NCBI RefSeq assembly: GCF_000717655.1
Contig: NZ_JNZY01000009.1
Span: 62,001-126,000 of the forward strand
Direction: 5' to 3'
DNA length: 64,000 nucleotides
DNA from: Streptomyces katrae
GTDB taxonomy: Bacteria; Actinomycetota; Actinomycetes; Streptomycetales; Streptomycetaceae
In this document: one piece after another, positions 10,251 to 19,617 of the stretch
How positions within the stretch are numbered: the first letter of the stretch is position 1
How the letters are laid out: every line of letters starts with the position of its first letter
Made by a program: the position numbers and the translations under genes
Notes under the pieces: model-generated
Databases searched by the model: none
The model's input: only the letters and a program-made list of their open reading frames with translations
What the model was told of the DNA's origin: nothing

Positions 10251-10420
10251 CTGTGTGACATGAGCCATACCCGAGCGCCGTCCGGCCACCATCTCGGGCA
10301 GACGAAACGTTCACCTCGCCACGTTAAGCTCGACTGTCGGACAAAATCCGAACAATCCCCCCTCGTACGTTCCACCCCGCCTGCCCCTCCACCCACGAGC
10401 AGACAAGGGAGTCCGCCACC

Positions 10421-11803
<1,383 letters not shown>

Positions 11804-11822
11804 TCCGGCAGGCATGACGAGT

Positions 11823-11853
11823 GAGGGGCCCGGCGCAATGCGCCGGGCCCCTC
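11823..11853 (+). terminator. Terminator after sdaA
   Basis: A perfect 14-bp stem (11823-11836 with 11840-11853) and a three-base AAT loop lie 20 bases after the sdaA stop, without a T-run. Confidence 0.85.
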
Positions 11854-11903
11854 GGCAGGTCGCCACCGGTTCCGGGGCGTCCAACGACTCGTTCGTCTTC
11901 AAC

Positions 11904-11966
11904 CCCGTCCCGTAACGGACGGGTGGCGCAGCGGCCCGCTCTTCCCCCGGGAGGGCGGGCCGCTGC
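11904..11966. repeat. Two further inverted repeats between sdaA and the SsgA-like gene
   Basis: The first is a 7-bp perfect palindrome arm pair (11904-11910 with 11917-11923, six-base spacer). The second is a 12-bp perfect stem (11928-11939 with 11955-11966) and a 15-base loop. They could be a second terminator, or sites or a leader structure for the rightward ssgA-like gene at 12097. Confidence 0.55.
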
Positions 11967-12096
11967 ACGTTCCCGTGCCAGGACGGGCCCAGCGGCCCTC
12001 CGGGTCGGGACCTTCGGCCCGCGGGGGCGGCCGGGAGGTGGGCTAGCTTGCCCGAGGGGGCGGATTCCCCCGTGAGCCGACAGAGAGGTGGAGCGC

Positions 12097-12513
12097 ATGC
12101 ACGGCACGGACGGAATCGAGCACCACGTCCTCCCGCTCCGGCTGGAGGCCTCGTCCGCGCCCCTGCCGCTGCTCGGGGCTCTCACCTACCGCTGCGACCG
12201 GCCCTACGAGCTGGCCCTCGACTTCCGGGGCGCCGGGACGCAGGTGGCGCGCTGGGTGTTCTCCCGGGACCTGCTGCTCGACGGGGAGACCTGCGCGACG
12301 GGCGAGGGGGACGTCCAGGTGTGGCCGCGGTGGCAGGGCAGCGAGCCGCGCGTGTTCCTCGCCTTCACCAACGGCGAGCGGAGCTGCGTGGTGTCCGCCC
12401 GGGCGAAGGACGTGCGCGCGCTGTGCCGGCGGCTGGTCGCGCTGGTGCCGCGGGGCGAGGAGCAACGGTACTACGACCTCGACGCCGGGCTGAGCACGCT
12501 TCTGCCCCGATAG
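12097..12513 (+). CDS. SsgA-like (SALP) sporulation/cell-division regulator
   Basis: A 138-residue SsgA-family protein, the usual length for this actinomycete-specific family, whose members guide septum placement and peptidoglycan remodelling during sporulation (SsgB recruits FtsZ). Family features: an N-terminal LPLRLEASSAPLPLLGALTYRCDRPYEL-type strand pair (shown here in part as LGALTYRCDRPYELALDF), VARWVFSRDLLLDG at about 50-63, and GEGDVQVWP. ATG 12097 is preferred, with GAGAGG nine bases upstream; GTG 12088, three codons earlier, is too close to that site. It stands alone, without a partner division gene, and I cannot say which paralogue it is. Confidence 0.85.
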   Translation: MHGTDGIEHHVLPLRLEASSAPLPLLGALTYRCDRPYELALDFRGAGTQVARWVFSRDLLLDGETCATGEGDVQVWPRWQGSEPRVFLAFTNGERSCVVSARAKDVRALCRRLVALVPRGEEQRYYDLDAGLSTLLPR

Positions 12514-12630
12514 GCAACGATCCATACCCATTTCTTTTGGTTCCGGGTGATTCAGGTGCAACCATGAGCCCGCCGGGAGTGTCCTCAGCAGTGACACCGG
12601 TCCCCGCCTCCGAAGAACCAGGGGGACGTC

Positions 12631-13131
12631 ATGAACCACCTCCGCCGCCGGCAGCTCGTGGCCCTTGCCACAGGTGCGCTGCTCACCACCGGGATCACCC
12701 TCGCCGCGCCGGCCTCGGCCGTCGTCCGGCCCACGCCGCTCGTCGTCAATGCCCGCTGGGGCGGGCACTGCACGTACGACCGCATCGTCATCGACCTGCG
12801 GGGACACGTCCCCGGGGTCACCGTCACCCGCGTGCCGAAGCTGGTCCAGGACGGGTCCGGCAAGCCCGTCCCGCTGGGCGGGAAGCACTTCCTGCAGATC
12901 CGCCTGCATCCCGCCGCCGCGCACAACCGCGCGGGCGACAGCACGTACCACGGGCCGAAGCTCGTCAAGATCTACCTGCCCCAGCTCAAGGGGCTCGCAA
13001 TGACCGGCGACTTCGAGGGGTACGTCACCTTCGGCGCCGCCTTCCACAGCAAGCCCTCCTTCACCTCCTTCAAGCTGCACGGCCCCGAGCGGTTCGTACT
13101 GGACGTCGCGCACCGCAACGTGTGCCGGTGA
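12631..13131 (+). CDS. Secreted AMIN-like domain protein
   Basis: A 166-residue exported protein. Residues 1-30 are a Sec signal peptide (RRR, hydrophobic core, then ending near APASA). The rest has the beta-sandwich AMIN-like pattern found in actinobacterial envelope proteins: a CTYDRIVIDLRGHVPGV strand pair, VPLGGKHFLQIRLHPA, and a final HGPERFVLDVAHRNVCR. AMIN domains elsewhere bind the cell wall, so an envelope role is likely but not shown. Two Cys (about positions 47 and 165) could form a disulfide. Start ATG 12631 follows AGGGGGA. Confidence 0.65.
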   Translation: MNHLRRRQLVALATGALLTTGITLAAPASAVVRPTPLVVNARWGGHCTYDRIVIDLRGHVPGVTVTRVPKLVQDGSGKPVPLGGKHFLQIRLHPAAAHNRAGDSTYHGPKLVKIYLPQLKGLAMTGDFEGYVTFGAAFHSKPSFTSFKLHGPERFVLDVAHRNVCR

Positions 13132-13138
13132 AGCCGGA

Positions 13139-13169
13139 GGTGGGCGGGTGCCCGGGGCGCCCGCCCACC
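13139..13169 (+). terminator. Terminator after the AMIN-like gene
   Basis: A 10-bp perfect stem (13139-13148 with 13160-13169), with further pairing inside the loop, starts eight bases after the stop codon. The remaining 155 bases before the next (convergent) gene hold only short GC-rich palindromes. Confidence 0.75.
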
Positions 13170-13324
13170 CCCTCGTACGGGGCCAGATCACCGGGCGGAT
13201 CCGCATCCGGCTCGGGTCGCCGCCGCCGAACAGGTCCTGCGTGCACACGTGCCGCCCCGGTGCTCGGGGCGGAGCCTGGTGCGGGCCCCGGCGGCGGCCG
13301 GCGTACCGGCGTGAGAGGCAGCCC

Positions 13325-14074
13325 CTACCGGTGCTCGGGGTTCGGGAAGTCGAAGCGGCAGCCGGCGTCCCACTCCGAGCGCTGGTTGCCGTGCGCCGGG
13401 ATCCCGCCGGAGCGCTTCAGCAGGGCGGCCAGGTGCATGAGGTTCCACGACATGAAGGTCGTGTTCCGGTTGGTGAAGTCGTTCTCGGGCCCGCCCGAGC
13501 CGGGGTCGAGGTACGAGGGCCCGGGCCCGGCCTCGCCGATCCAGCCCGCGTCGGCCTGCGGCGGGATCGCGTAGCCGAGGTGCTGGAGGCTGTAGAGGAC
13601 GTTCATGGCGCAGTGCTTCACGCCGTCCTCGTTGCCGGTGATCAGAGCGCCGCCGACGCGGCCGTAATAGGCGTACTGGCCCTGCGCGTTCAGGATCGAG
13701 GAGCAGGCGTAGAGCCGCTCGATGACCTGCTTCATGACGGAGCTGTTGTCGCCGAGCCAGATGGGGCCGCAGAGCACGAGGATGTCGGCGTCCATGATCT
13801 GGCTGTACAGGACGGGCCACTGGTCGGTTTCCCAGCCGTGGTCGGTCATGTCGGGCCAGACACCGGTGGCGATGTCGTGGTCGACGGCGCGGATCAGCGA
13901 GGTCCGGGCGCCGGCCGCCGCCATGACGGCGCGGCTCCGGTCGATCAGGCCCTCGGTGTTGCTGGTCTCCGGCGAGCGTTTGAGGGTGCAGTTGACGTAG
14001 ACGGCGGTCAGGTCGGAGTAGTCGTAGTCGGCGGCCACGCCGCCAGCCTGGGGGCCGGCGGGCGGCGCCGCCAC
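13325..14074 (-). CDS. NADPH-dependent FMN reductase / flavodoxin-like oxidoreductase
   Basis: A 249-residue flavodoxin-fold protein of the NADPH-dependent FMN reductase (WrbA/iron-sulfur flavoprotein) superfamily. After the first strand ([22 protein letters not shown], the phosphate-binding loop region, about residues 22-43) come [26 protein letters not shown] (flavin-ring contact, seen around 95-120) and [14 protein letters not shown]. These fit FMN binding; the physiological substrate is unknown. GTG 14074 is the furthest start; GTG at residue 13 is also possible, and neither has a clear ribosome site. It diverges from the cobalamin riboswitch. Confidence 0.82.
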   Translation of the reverse strand: MAAPPAGPQAGGVAADYDYSDLTAVYVNCTLKRSPETSNTEGLIDRSRAVMAAAGARTSLIRAVDHDIATGVWPDMTDHGWETDQWPVLYSQIMDADILVLCGPIWLGDNSSVMKQVIERLYACSSILNAQGQYAYYGRVGGALITGNEDGVKHCAMNVLYSLQHLGYAIPPQADAGWIGEAGPGPSYLDPGSGGPENDFTNRNTTFMSWNLMHLAALLKRSGGIPAHGNQRSEWDAGCRFDFPNPEHR

Positions 14075-14164
14075 CGGGCCGCAGCCGTTCGGGGCGCCGG
14101 TTCGGGCCTGTTCGGGCGGCGCCGTTCGGGCCGGGTTGGTACCGGTCCGTCCCTCCGACTAGGG

Positions 14165-14345
14165 TCAGCGGGCCTTGGTGTACGGGAAACCGGTGGGAAA
14201 CCGGTGCGGCCCTCGCCACTGTGAACGGGAAGTCCGGCTCCACTCCTTTGGGAAGCCACTGGGCGGCGCGGGAGGATCCGCATCGCCCGGGAAGGCGGAG
14301 CCAGGGCATCAGTACCCGTGAGCCAGGAGACCGGCCGGGGCGCGT
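14165..14345 (+). promoter_or_regulatory. Cobalamin (B12) riboswitch
   Basis: The conserved cobalamin aptamer elements appear in order: GGGAAACCGGTG from about 14183, a second GGGAAACCGGTGCGG from 14196, GCCACTG at 14215-14221, CCACTGGGC at about 14257, CGGGAAGG at about 14288, and the B12 box AGCCAGGAGACC at 14321-14332. The cbiM start follows at 14383. Adenosylcobalamin binding is expected to shut down cobalt uptake. No U-run terminator lies between the B12 box and cbiM, so control of translation initiation is the more likely mode. Confidence 0.95.
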
Positions 14346-14382
14346 TGTCCATCCACGAGGTGCTGGAGAGGTCTCCCTACTC

Positions 14383-15075
14383 ATGCATATAGCCGAGGGG
14401 TTCCTGCCCCCTTTGCACGCGGTCGCCTGGGGCGCCGCGTCCGCTCCCTTCGTCGTCCACGGTGTCCGCGCCCTCACCCGCGAGGTGAAGGCCAACCCGG
14501 AGAGCACGCTGCTGCTCGGGGCGTCCGGAGCGTTCACGTTCGTCCTGTCCGCATTGAAGATCCCGTCGGTGACGGGCAGTTGCTCCCACCCCACGGGGAC
14601 CGGGCTCGGCGCGATCCTGTTCCGGCCGCCGATCATGGCGGTGCTCGGCACGATCACCCTCCTCTTCCAGGCGCTGCTGCTGGCGCACGGCGGGCTGACC
14701 ACCCTCGGCGCGAACGTCTTCTCGATGGCGATCGCCGGGCCGTGGGCGGGGTACGGGGTCTACCTGCTGCTGAAGCGCTTCGGCGTCCCGCTGATGGTGA
14801 CCGTCTTCTTCGGCGCCTTCTTCGCCGACCTGGTCACGTACTGCGTGACCTCCGTGCAGCTGGCGCTGGCCTTCCCGGACCCGGGCAGCGGGTTCCTGGG
14901 GGCGCTGGCGAAGTTCGGGGGCATCTTCGCCGTCACCCAGATCCCGCTCGCGGTGAGCGAGGGCCTTCTGACGGTGCTCGTGATGCGGCTGCTGATGCAG
15001 TCGAGCAAGTCGGACCTGGTCCGGCTGGGCGTCGCGAAGCTGACCGGTCACAGCGAGCAGAAGACGGCGGTGTGA
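14383..15075 (+). CDS. cbiM: Cobalt ECF transporter component CbiM
   Basis: Substrate-specific membrane protein of the cobalt energy-coupling-factor transporter, 230 residues. It begins [10 protein letters not shown], the hallmark N-terminus whose Met1-His2 region coordinates the metal, so ATG 14383 is secure. [12 protein letters not shown] and [24 protein letters not shown] are family signatures, and six to seven helices are visible. The leader carries a cobalamin riboswitch. It overlaps cbiN by one base (TGATG). Confidence 0.97.
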   Translation: MHIAEGFLPPLHAVAWGAASAPFVVHGVRALTREVKANPESTLLLGASGAFTFVLSALKIPSVTGSCSHPTGTGLGAILFRPPIMAVLGTITLLFQALLLAHGGLTTLGANVFSMAIAGPWAGYGVYLLLKRFGVPLMVTVFFGAFFADLVTYCVTSVQLALAFPDPGSGFLGALAKFGGIFAVTQIPLAVSEGLLTVLVMRLLMQSSKSDLVRLGVAKLTGHSEQKTAV

Positions 15076-15446
15076 TGAACATGAGCCGGAACGCGAAGAT
15101 CAACGGCCTGCTGCTGCTCCTGGTGGCGGCGCTGGCCGTACTGCCGCTCGCGCTGGGGCTGGGCGAGGGCAAGGAGGAGCCGTTCACGGGCGCCGACGCG
15201 CAGGCGGAGGCGGCGATCAGCGAGCTGAAGCCGGACTACGAGCCGTGGTTCTCGCCGCTGTACGAACCCCCCTCCGGGGACGTGGAGTCGGCGCTGTTCG
15301 CCCTTCAGGCGGCGCTCGGCGCGGGCGTGCTCGCGTACTACTTCGGCGTCCGCAAGGGCCGCCGGCAGGGCGCGGCCGCGGCGGCCGCCGCCGCGGCGCC
15401 GGGCACCGCAGCGGCCCCGTCCGGCACCACCGCAGCGGAGTCGTAG
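15075..15446 (+). CDS. cbiN: Cobalt ECF transporter component CbiN
   Basis: Small accessory subunit, 123 residues: helix at about 9-28, an extracellular loop with PFTGADAQAEAAI and YEPWFSPLYEPPSGDVES, and a second helix at about 77-95, the standard CbiN topology. In characterised systems CbiN helps load metal into CbiM. The C-terminal 25 residues are an Ala-rich tail absent from short homologues. It starts at ATG 15075 inside the cbiM stop and is three bases from cbiQ. Confidence 0.93.
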   Translation: MNMSRNAKINGLLLLLVAALAVLPLALGLGEGKEEPFTGADAQAEAAISELKPDYEPWFSPLYEPPSGDVESALFALQAALGAGVLAYYFGVRKGRRQGAAAAAAAAAPGTAAAPSGTTAAES

Positions 15447-15449
15447 GCG

Positions 15450-16199
15450 GTGCTGCCGATCGACGTGGCCGCGCACAGCAGCCGGTGGCGCGGCCGCCAT
15501 CCGCTCGAGAAGGCCCTGCTGGGGCTGGGGCTGACGGTCACCGCCGTGTGCCTGCCGCCCTGGCCCGGCGGACCGCTGGTCGCCGCGGCGACGCTGGCCG
15601 TGCTGCTGGGCCCGGCCGGCGTGGCCGGGCGGCAGCTGTGGCGGGCCTTCCGGATCCCACTGGGCTTCTGCGTCACCGGCGCGCTGCCTCTGCTGGTCGC
15701 CGTCGGCGGGCCGGCCGGGCCCGTCTCGCTCGCCCCTGACGGCCCCCGGCATGCGGCGGAGCTGCTGCTGCGGACCTCGGCGGCGTCCCTCGGGGTGCTG
15801 CTGTTCGCCTTCACGACGCCCGTCTCGGACGTCCTGCCCCGGCTGGTCCGGGCGGGGGTGCCGGCGCCGGTGGTGGACGTGGCCCTGGTCATGTACCGCA
15901 TCGGCTTCCTACTGCTGGACTCGATGGCCCAGGTCCGGCGCGCCCAGGCGGCCCGCCTGGGGCAGTCGGGCCGGGCCGCGGTGTGGCGTTCGCTGGCCGG
16001 GCTCGCCGCGACCTCGTTCGTACGGGCCTTCGACCGCGCGGGGCGGCTCCAGGTGGGCCTGGCGGGGCGCGGCTACGACGGCGCGCTGCGGGTCCTCGTA
16101 CCGGAGGCGGCCCTGTCGTGGCGGTTCCTGGCGGCCTCGGGGGCCCTGCTGGCGGCCCTGATCACTCTGACTCTCACCCTGAAGGGGCTGTGGCTGTGA
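15450..16199 (+). CDS. cbiQ: Cobalt ECF transporter T component CbiQ
   Basis: Membrane coupling subunit of 249 residues linking CbiM/N to the ATPase. It begins LPIDVAAHSSRWRGRHPLEKALLGLGL, a typical CbiQ opening (HP..K in the first cytoplasmic segment). There are four to five helices, and coupling motifs of the A-R-x type are seen in RRAQAARLGQS and at AGRLQVGLAGRGYDG (about 190-212). Starts at GTG 15450, three bases after the cbiN stop, and overlaps cbiO by GTGA. Confidence 0.93.
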   Translation: MLPIDVAAHSSRWRGRHPLEKALLGLGLTVTAVCLPPWPGGPLVAAATLAVLLGPAGVAGRQLWRAFRIPLGFCVTGALPLLVAVGGPAGPVSLAPDGPRHAAELLLRTSAASLGVLLFAFTTPVSDVLPRLVRAGVPAPVVDVALVMYRIGFLLLDSMAQVRRAQAARLGQSGRAAVWRSLAGLAATSFVRAFDRAGRLQVGLAGRGYDGALRVLVPEAALSWRFLAASGALLAALITLTLTLKGLWL

Positions 16200-17017
16200 A
16201 CCCGTTGGTGGAACTGGCCGGTGCGGGCTACGCGTACGAGGACGGCCCGGCGGTGCTGTCCGACGTGGACTTCGCCATCGCGGAGGGCCGGGCGCTGGTC
16301 CTGCTGGGTCGCAACGGCAGCGGCAAGACCACGCTGATGCGGCTGCTGAGCGGGGGCCTGCGGCCCGGCTCGGGGTCGCTGCGCCTGGACGGAACGGCGG
16401 TGTCGTACGACCGGGCGGGCCTGGTCCGGCTGCGTACGTCCGTGCAGCTGGTGGTCCAGGACCCGGACGACCAGCTGTTCGCCGCTTCGGTGGAGCAGGA
16501 CGTGTCCTTCGGCCCGATGAACATGGGGCTGGCGGTGGACGAGGTCCGGGCCCGGGTGGAGTCCGCACTCGCCGCACTGGACATCACGGCGCTGCGGGAC
16601 CGCCCGACGCACCTGCTCTCGTACGGGCAGCGCAAGCGCGCGGCGATCGCGGGCGCGGTGGCGATGGCTCCGCGGGTGCTGATCCTGGACGAGCCGACGG
16701 CGGGCCTGGACCCGGACGGTCAGGAGCGCCTGCTGGACGTCCTGGCGGGGCTGCGGGCGGCCGGTACGACGGTGGTCATGGCCACGCACGACGTCGACCT
16801 GGCGGTCCGCTGGGCCGACGACGCGGCGGTGCTGACCCCGTCGGGCATCCGCGTCGGCCCGGCGCAGGCCCTCCTCTCGGACCCGGAGCTCCTGGCCTCG
16901 GCAGGCCTGCGCCAGGCCTGGTCCCCGGCGGTGACGTCGTTCCTCCGCGCCCACGCCCTCCTGCCCCCGCACACCCCGGGTCCGAAGACCCCGGAGGCCC
17001 TGGCCGCCTGGCAGTAG
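16196..17017 (+). CDS. cbiO: Cobalt ECF transporter ATPase CbiO
   Basis: Energy-coupling ATPase of 273 residues. Walker A is GRNGSGKTT (about 38-46), Q-loop VVQDPDDQLFAASVEQDV, signature LLSYGQRKRAAIA, Walker B VLILDEPTAGLDPDG, and H-switch ATHDVDLA. Start GTG 16196 overlaps the cbiQ stop and has GAAGGGG eight bases upstream. It completes cbiMNQO; no cobalamin biosynthesis gene follows. Confidence 0.96.
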   Translation: MNPLVELAGAGYAYEDGPAVLSDVDFAIAEGRALVLLGRNGSGKTTLMRLLSGGLRPGSGSLRLDGTAVSYDRAGLVRLRTSVQLVVQDPDDQLFAASVEQDVSFGPMNMGLAVDEVRARVESALAALDITALRDRPTHLLSYGQRKRAAIAGAVAMAPRVLILDEPTAGLDPDGQERLLDVLAGLRAAGTTVVMATHDVDLAVRWADDAAVLTPSGIRVGPAQALLSDPELLASAGLRQAWSPAVTSFLRAHALLPPHTPGPKTPEALAAWQ

Positions 17018-17389
17018 GGTCCGTCCCCCCGCGGATCTTCGAGGCGACGAGCCACCCCGGGGCCCCCGGTGGGACGGCGACGGACTGGTGGACGCGGTGG
17101 GCGGCTTCCGCTTCGGCGTACGCGGCCGCTGCCGCTGCCCGGGGCCGCCCCCTACCCCCGTCCCCCGTTCCCCGGGGCTCCGCCCGGACCCGCGCCTCGA
17201 ACGCCGGCGGGGCCCGAACCACGCGCCAGGGCACCGGGGAGGGCTTCGGTGAGGGGAGCGGAGGGGGCCTACGGCGTGGAGCACGTCCCCTCGCCGGTCG
17301 CGGCCCTGCACGCCGGCGGGAGCCGTCTCGCGGTCGCCGTCGGGAACGGGCCCGCGGTCCTCCACCTCCCCCATCCCTAGGATGGCCGC
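17018..17389 (+). pseudogene. Gene-free stretch with possible gene remnants and a Streptomyces-type repeat
   Basis: 372 bases between cbiO and padR. The start (about 17069-17130) and end (about 17271-17380) have codon bias like coding DNA; the last part would read GVEHVPSPVAALHAGGSRLA in the frame that stops at 17380, which looks like a beta-strand repeat end. The middle is a dispersed-repeat-like palindromic segment. No single frame joins them into a credible protein. A decayed gene interrupted by the repeat is one reading; chance GC-rich sequence is the other. Confidence 0.25.
17163..17215. repeat. Streptomyces-type intergenic palindromic repeat
   Basis: The segment from CCCCGGGGCTCCGCCC to CGCCGGCGGGGCC, with GCGCCTCGAACGCCGGCG inside, matches from memory a repeat type seen often between genes in Streptomyces chromosomes. 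It has nested GC palindromes. Its function is unknown. Confidence 0.5.
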
Positions 17390-17947
17390 ATGTCCCTGCC
17401 GCACGCCATCCTGACCGCCCTGCTGGAGAAGCCCTCGTCGGGGCTGGAGCTGACCCGGCGGTTCGACAGGTCGATCGGGTACTTCTGGTCCGCGACGCAC
17501 CAGCAGATCTACCGCGAGCTCGGCCGGCTGGAGGAGGCCGGGCTGATCCGGGAGCTGCCCAGCGAGGTGCCCGTACGGGGGCAGAAGAAGCAGTACGAGG
17601 TGTTGGCCGGCGGGAGCGCGGAGCTCGCGCGGTGGGTCGGCGAGAGCCAGGACCCCAAAGCCATCCGGGATCCGCTGCTGCTGCGGATCCGGGCGGCCGC
17701 CGTGGTGGGGCCGCACGGGCTGGCCGGGGAGCTGCGGCGCCATCTCGATCTGCACCGGAGGCAGTTGGCGGTCTACGAGGCGATCGAGGAGAAGGACTTC
17801 CCGCCGGAGCGGGACTCCGACGAGGACCGGCTGCGCCGGCTGGTGCTGCACGGCGGCATCGGCCTGGAGACGTTCTGGCTGCGCTGGCTGGAGGAGGCCC
17901 TGGCCGAGGTCGAGGACATGGCGCCGCCCGGCGGACCCGACTGCTGA
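17390..17947 (+). CDS. PadR-family transcriptional regulator
   Basis: A 185-residue PadR-type regulator. The N-terminal winged helix (about 1-75) begins with LPHAILTALLEKPSSGLELTR and contains FWSATHQQIYRELGRLEEAGLI, the helix-turn-helix and wing lead-in. The C-terminal Vir-type helical domain (about 95-180) mediates dimerisation. These regulators usually repress neighbouring transport or stress genes, but no such target adjoins: the next gene is convergent and the previous unit is cbiMNQO. ATG 17390. Confidence 0.88.
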   Translation: MSLPHAILTALLEKPSSGLELTRRFDRSIGYFWSATHQQIYRELGRLEEAGLIRELPSEVPVRGQKKQYEVLAGGSAELARWVGESQDPKAIRDPLLLRIRAAAVVGPHGLAGELRRHLDLHRRQLAVYEAIEEKDFPPERDSDEDRLRRLVLHGGIGLETFWLRWLEEALAEVEDMAPPGGPDC

Positions 17948-17976
17948 CCCCGGGAAGCCCGCCGGGGCAGCGCAAT

Positions 17977-18012
17977 GCCCCCGCCCGCCCGGCAGGAGGG
18001 CGTGGCGGGGGC
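17977..18012. terminator. Bidirectional terminator between padR and the EF-hand gene
   Basis: A 9-bp perfect stem (17977-17985 with 18004-18012) with a four-bp inner stem (17987-17990 with 17998-18001) lies between the two convergent genes. Confidence 0.75.
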
Positions 18013-18022
18013 TGCGCAGGAC

Positions 18023-18235
18023 TTACTTGTTCAGGGAGGCCCAGAACTCGTCGAAGCTCAGCAGGCCGTCGCCGTTGCTGTCCTTGGACGCGACCACGGC
18101 GTCCGCGACGGCGCCGGTCACGAACGCGTCGCCCATCGCCTTCATGGCCGCGCTGTACTCGTCGGCCGTGACGAAGCCGTCACCGTCCGCGTCGAACTTG
18201 CCGAACGTCGCCCGCGCGCTCTCGATGTCAGCCAC
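18023..18235 (-). CDS. Small EF-hand calcium-binding protein
   Basis: A 70-residue cytoplasmic protein made of two EF-hands. Loop 1 is DADGDGFVTADE (residues 15-26) and loop 2 is DSNGDGLLSFDE (52-63); both keep all expected Ca ligands at positions 1, 3, 5, 9 and 12. Streptomyces makes several such 70-residue Cab proteins, some tied to aerial growth and germination; this one resembles that group, and I do not assign a member. Start GTG 18235 has GAAGGGG nine bases upstream. Confidence 0.9.
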   Translation of the reverse strand: MADIESARATFGKFDADGDGFVTADEYSAAMKAMGDAFVTGAVADAVVASKDSNGDGLLSFDEFWASLNK

Positions 18236-18426
18236 TGGGATCCACCCCTTCTCGGTGCTTGTTGACCGGCCAAGGGTAGCGGCAGCCGGGCACCGCCCCT
18301 CCCGCAGGTCCCGGAACCAGGCGTACGCCGCACGCGCCGTCCGCGGGCGAGGGCAGGAAGGTGTCCCGGGAGCCGTGCGGGCTCCAGGGGCGCCGCCGTG
18401 CCACCGTGCCCCGTGCTCGACACCCC

Positions 18427-19617
18427 CTACCGGAAGATCCCCGTGTGGCCGAGCGAGTAGCGGCCCGGCTGCGGGTAGACGGCCAGGCCGTGCGGGCCGC
18501 CGCCCACCGGGATCTTGGCGAGCTGCTCGCCGGTCGCCGTGTCGATCGCGTAGACCTCGGAGTTGTAGCGGCCCGAAAGCCACAGCACCTTGCCGTCGGC
18601 GGAGACGCCGCCCATGTCGGGGCTGCCGCCGTCGGGGAGCTCCCACTTCTTCGTGAGCTTGTTCTGCTTGAAGTCGAAGACGGAGATGCTGCCCTCGCCG
18701 CGGTTGGAGATGTACATCTCCTTGGAGTCGCGGCTGACGTACAGGCCGTGGGTGCCCTTCCCGGTGGGCAGCAGTTTGGGGATGTCGAACTTGTCGCCAC
18801 TGAACACCCACATGCCGTGCGCCATCATGTCGGCGACGTAGAAGGTCTTCCCGTCCGGGGAGACCTTCACGTCCTGCGGCATCGCGCCCTCGAAGGGGAG
18901 CTTCTGCTGGGCCACGACCTCCATCTTCTCGGTGTCGACCTTGAGCAGCTCGCCGGAGAACTCGCAGCTCACGATGAAGTAGCGGCCGTCGGCGGAGAAG
19001 TCCGCGTGATTGACGCCGAAGCAGGTCACCGGGACGGTCTTGACGCGGTTCATCGTGTGCGGGTCGCGGAAGACCAGCTCGCGGTCCATCGAGGCCATCA
19101 CGACCGCGTACTTGCCGTTCGGCGTGAAGTACAGGTTGTACGGATCGTGCACCTCGACCGGCTCGCCGGCCTGGCCCGTGGCCGGGTTGATCGGCGTGAG
19201 CGTGTGGCCCCGGTTGTTGTTGACCCACAGGGTCTTCATGTCCCAGGACGGCACCACGTGCTGGGGCTGGACTCCGACCGGGATGGTGTCGACGACCTTG
19301 TACGTCTTCGGGTCGATGACGGACACCGTGTTGGAGGTGGTGTTCGGCACGTAGACGCGCGACGGGAAGTCCCTCACCGCCGGGGCGAGGTTGTTCGGCC
19401 GGTCGGCCGCGTACACGTCGTTCGGGTCGAGGAGCGGCGGCATCCCGGCCAGGCCCGGCGGGACGGCGGGGACGGCCTTGACGGGCTGCCGGGCCGGGGC
19501 TGCGGAGCCGAGCGCCTCGGCGGGCTCCTTGTCGGCCGATCCGCAGCCGGCCAGGGCGGCGAGGACCAGACCGGCCAGCAGCACGCTGGCCCTCCGGGGA
19601 AGGCGGGTGGTCGTCAT
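18427..19617 (-). CDS. YVTN/YncE-type beta-propeller lipoprotein
   Basis: A 396-residue exported lipoprotein. The signal peptide ends LAALAGC with the lipid Cys near residue 25. From about residue 85 there are repeated propeller blades with the usual strand pattern: YVPNTTSNTVSVIDPKTY, VNNNRGHTLTPINPATG, FYVADMMAHGMWVF, MYISNRGEGSISVF, LWLSGRYNSEVYAIDTATG. This is the seven-bladed YVTN family, generally a scaffold with varied roles. Its start overlaps the stop of the upstream deacetylase-like gene (ATGA), so the two are coupled and probably act together at the outer face of the membrane. Confidence 0.85.
   Translation of the reverse strand: MTTTRLPRRASVLLAGLVLAALAGCGSADKEPAEALGSAAPARQPVKAVPAVPPGLAGMPPLLDPNDVYAADRPNNLAPAVRDFPSRVYVPNTTSNTVSVIDPKTYKVVDTIPVGVQPQHVVPSWDMKTLWVNNNRGHTLTPINPATGQAGEPVEVHDPYNLYFTPNGKYAVVMASMDRELVFRDPHTMNRVKTVPVTCFGVNHADFSADGRYFIVSCEFSGELLKVDTEKMEVVAQQKLPFEGAMPQDVKVSPDGKTFYVADMMAHGMWVFSGDKFDIPKLLPTGKGTHGLYVSRDSKEMYISNRGEGSISVFDFKQNKLTKKWELPDGGSPDMGGVSADGKVLWLSGRYNSEVYAIDTATGEQLAKIPVGGGPHGLAVYPQPGRYSLGHTGIFR

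Noticed and set aside
8262..10292. A 676-codon open frame antisense to gcvH and glyA, with similar ones opposite sdaA and the binding protein.
   Set aside because: High-GC genes leave open frames on the other strand. These have no ribosome site or domain, while the sense genes are unmistakable.
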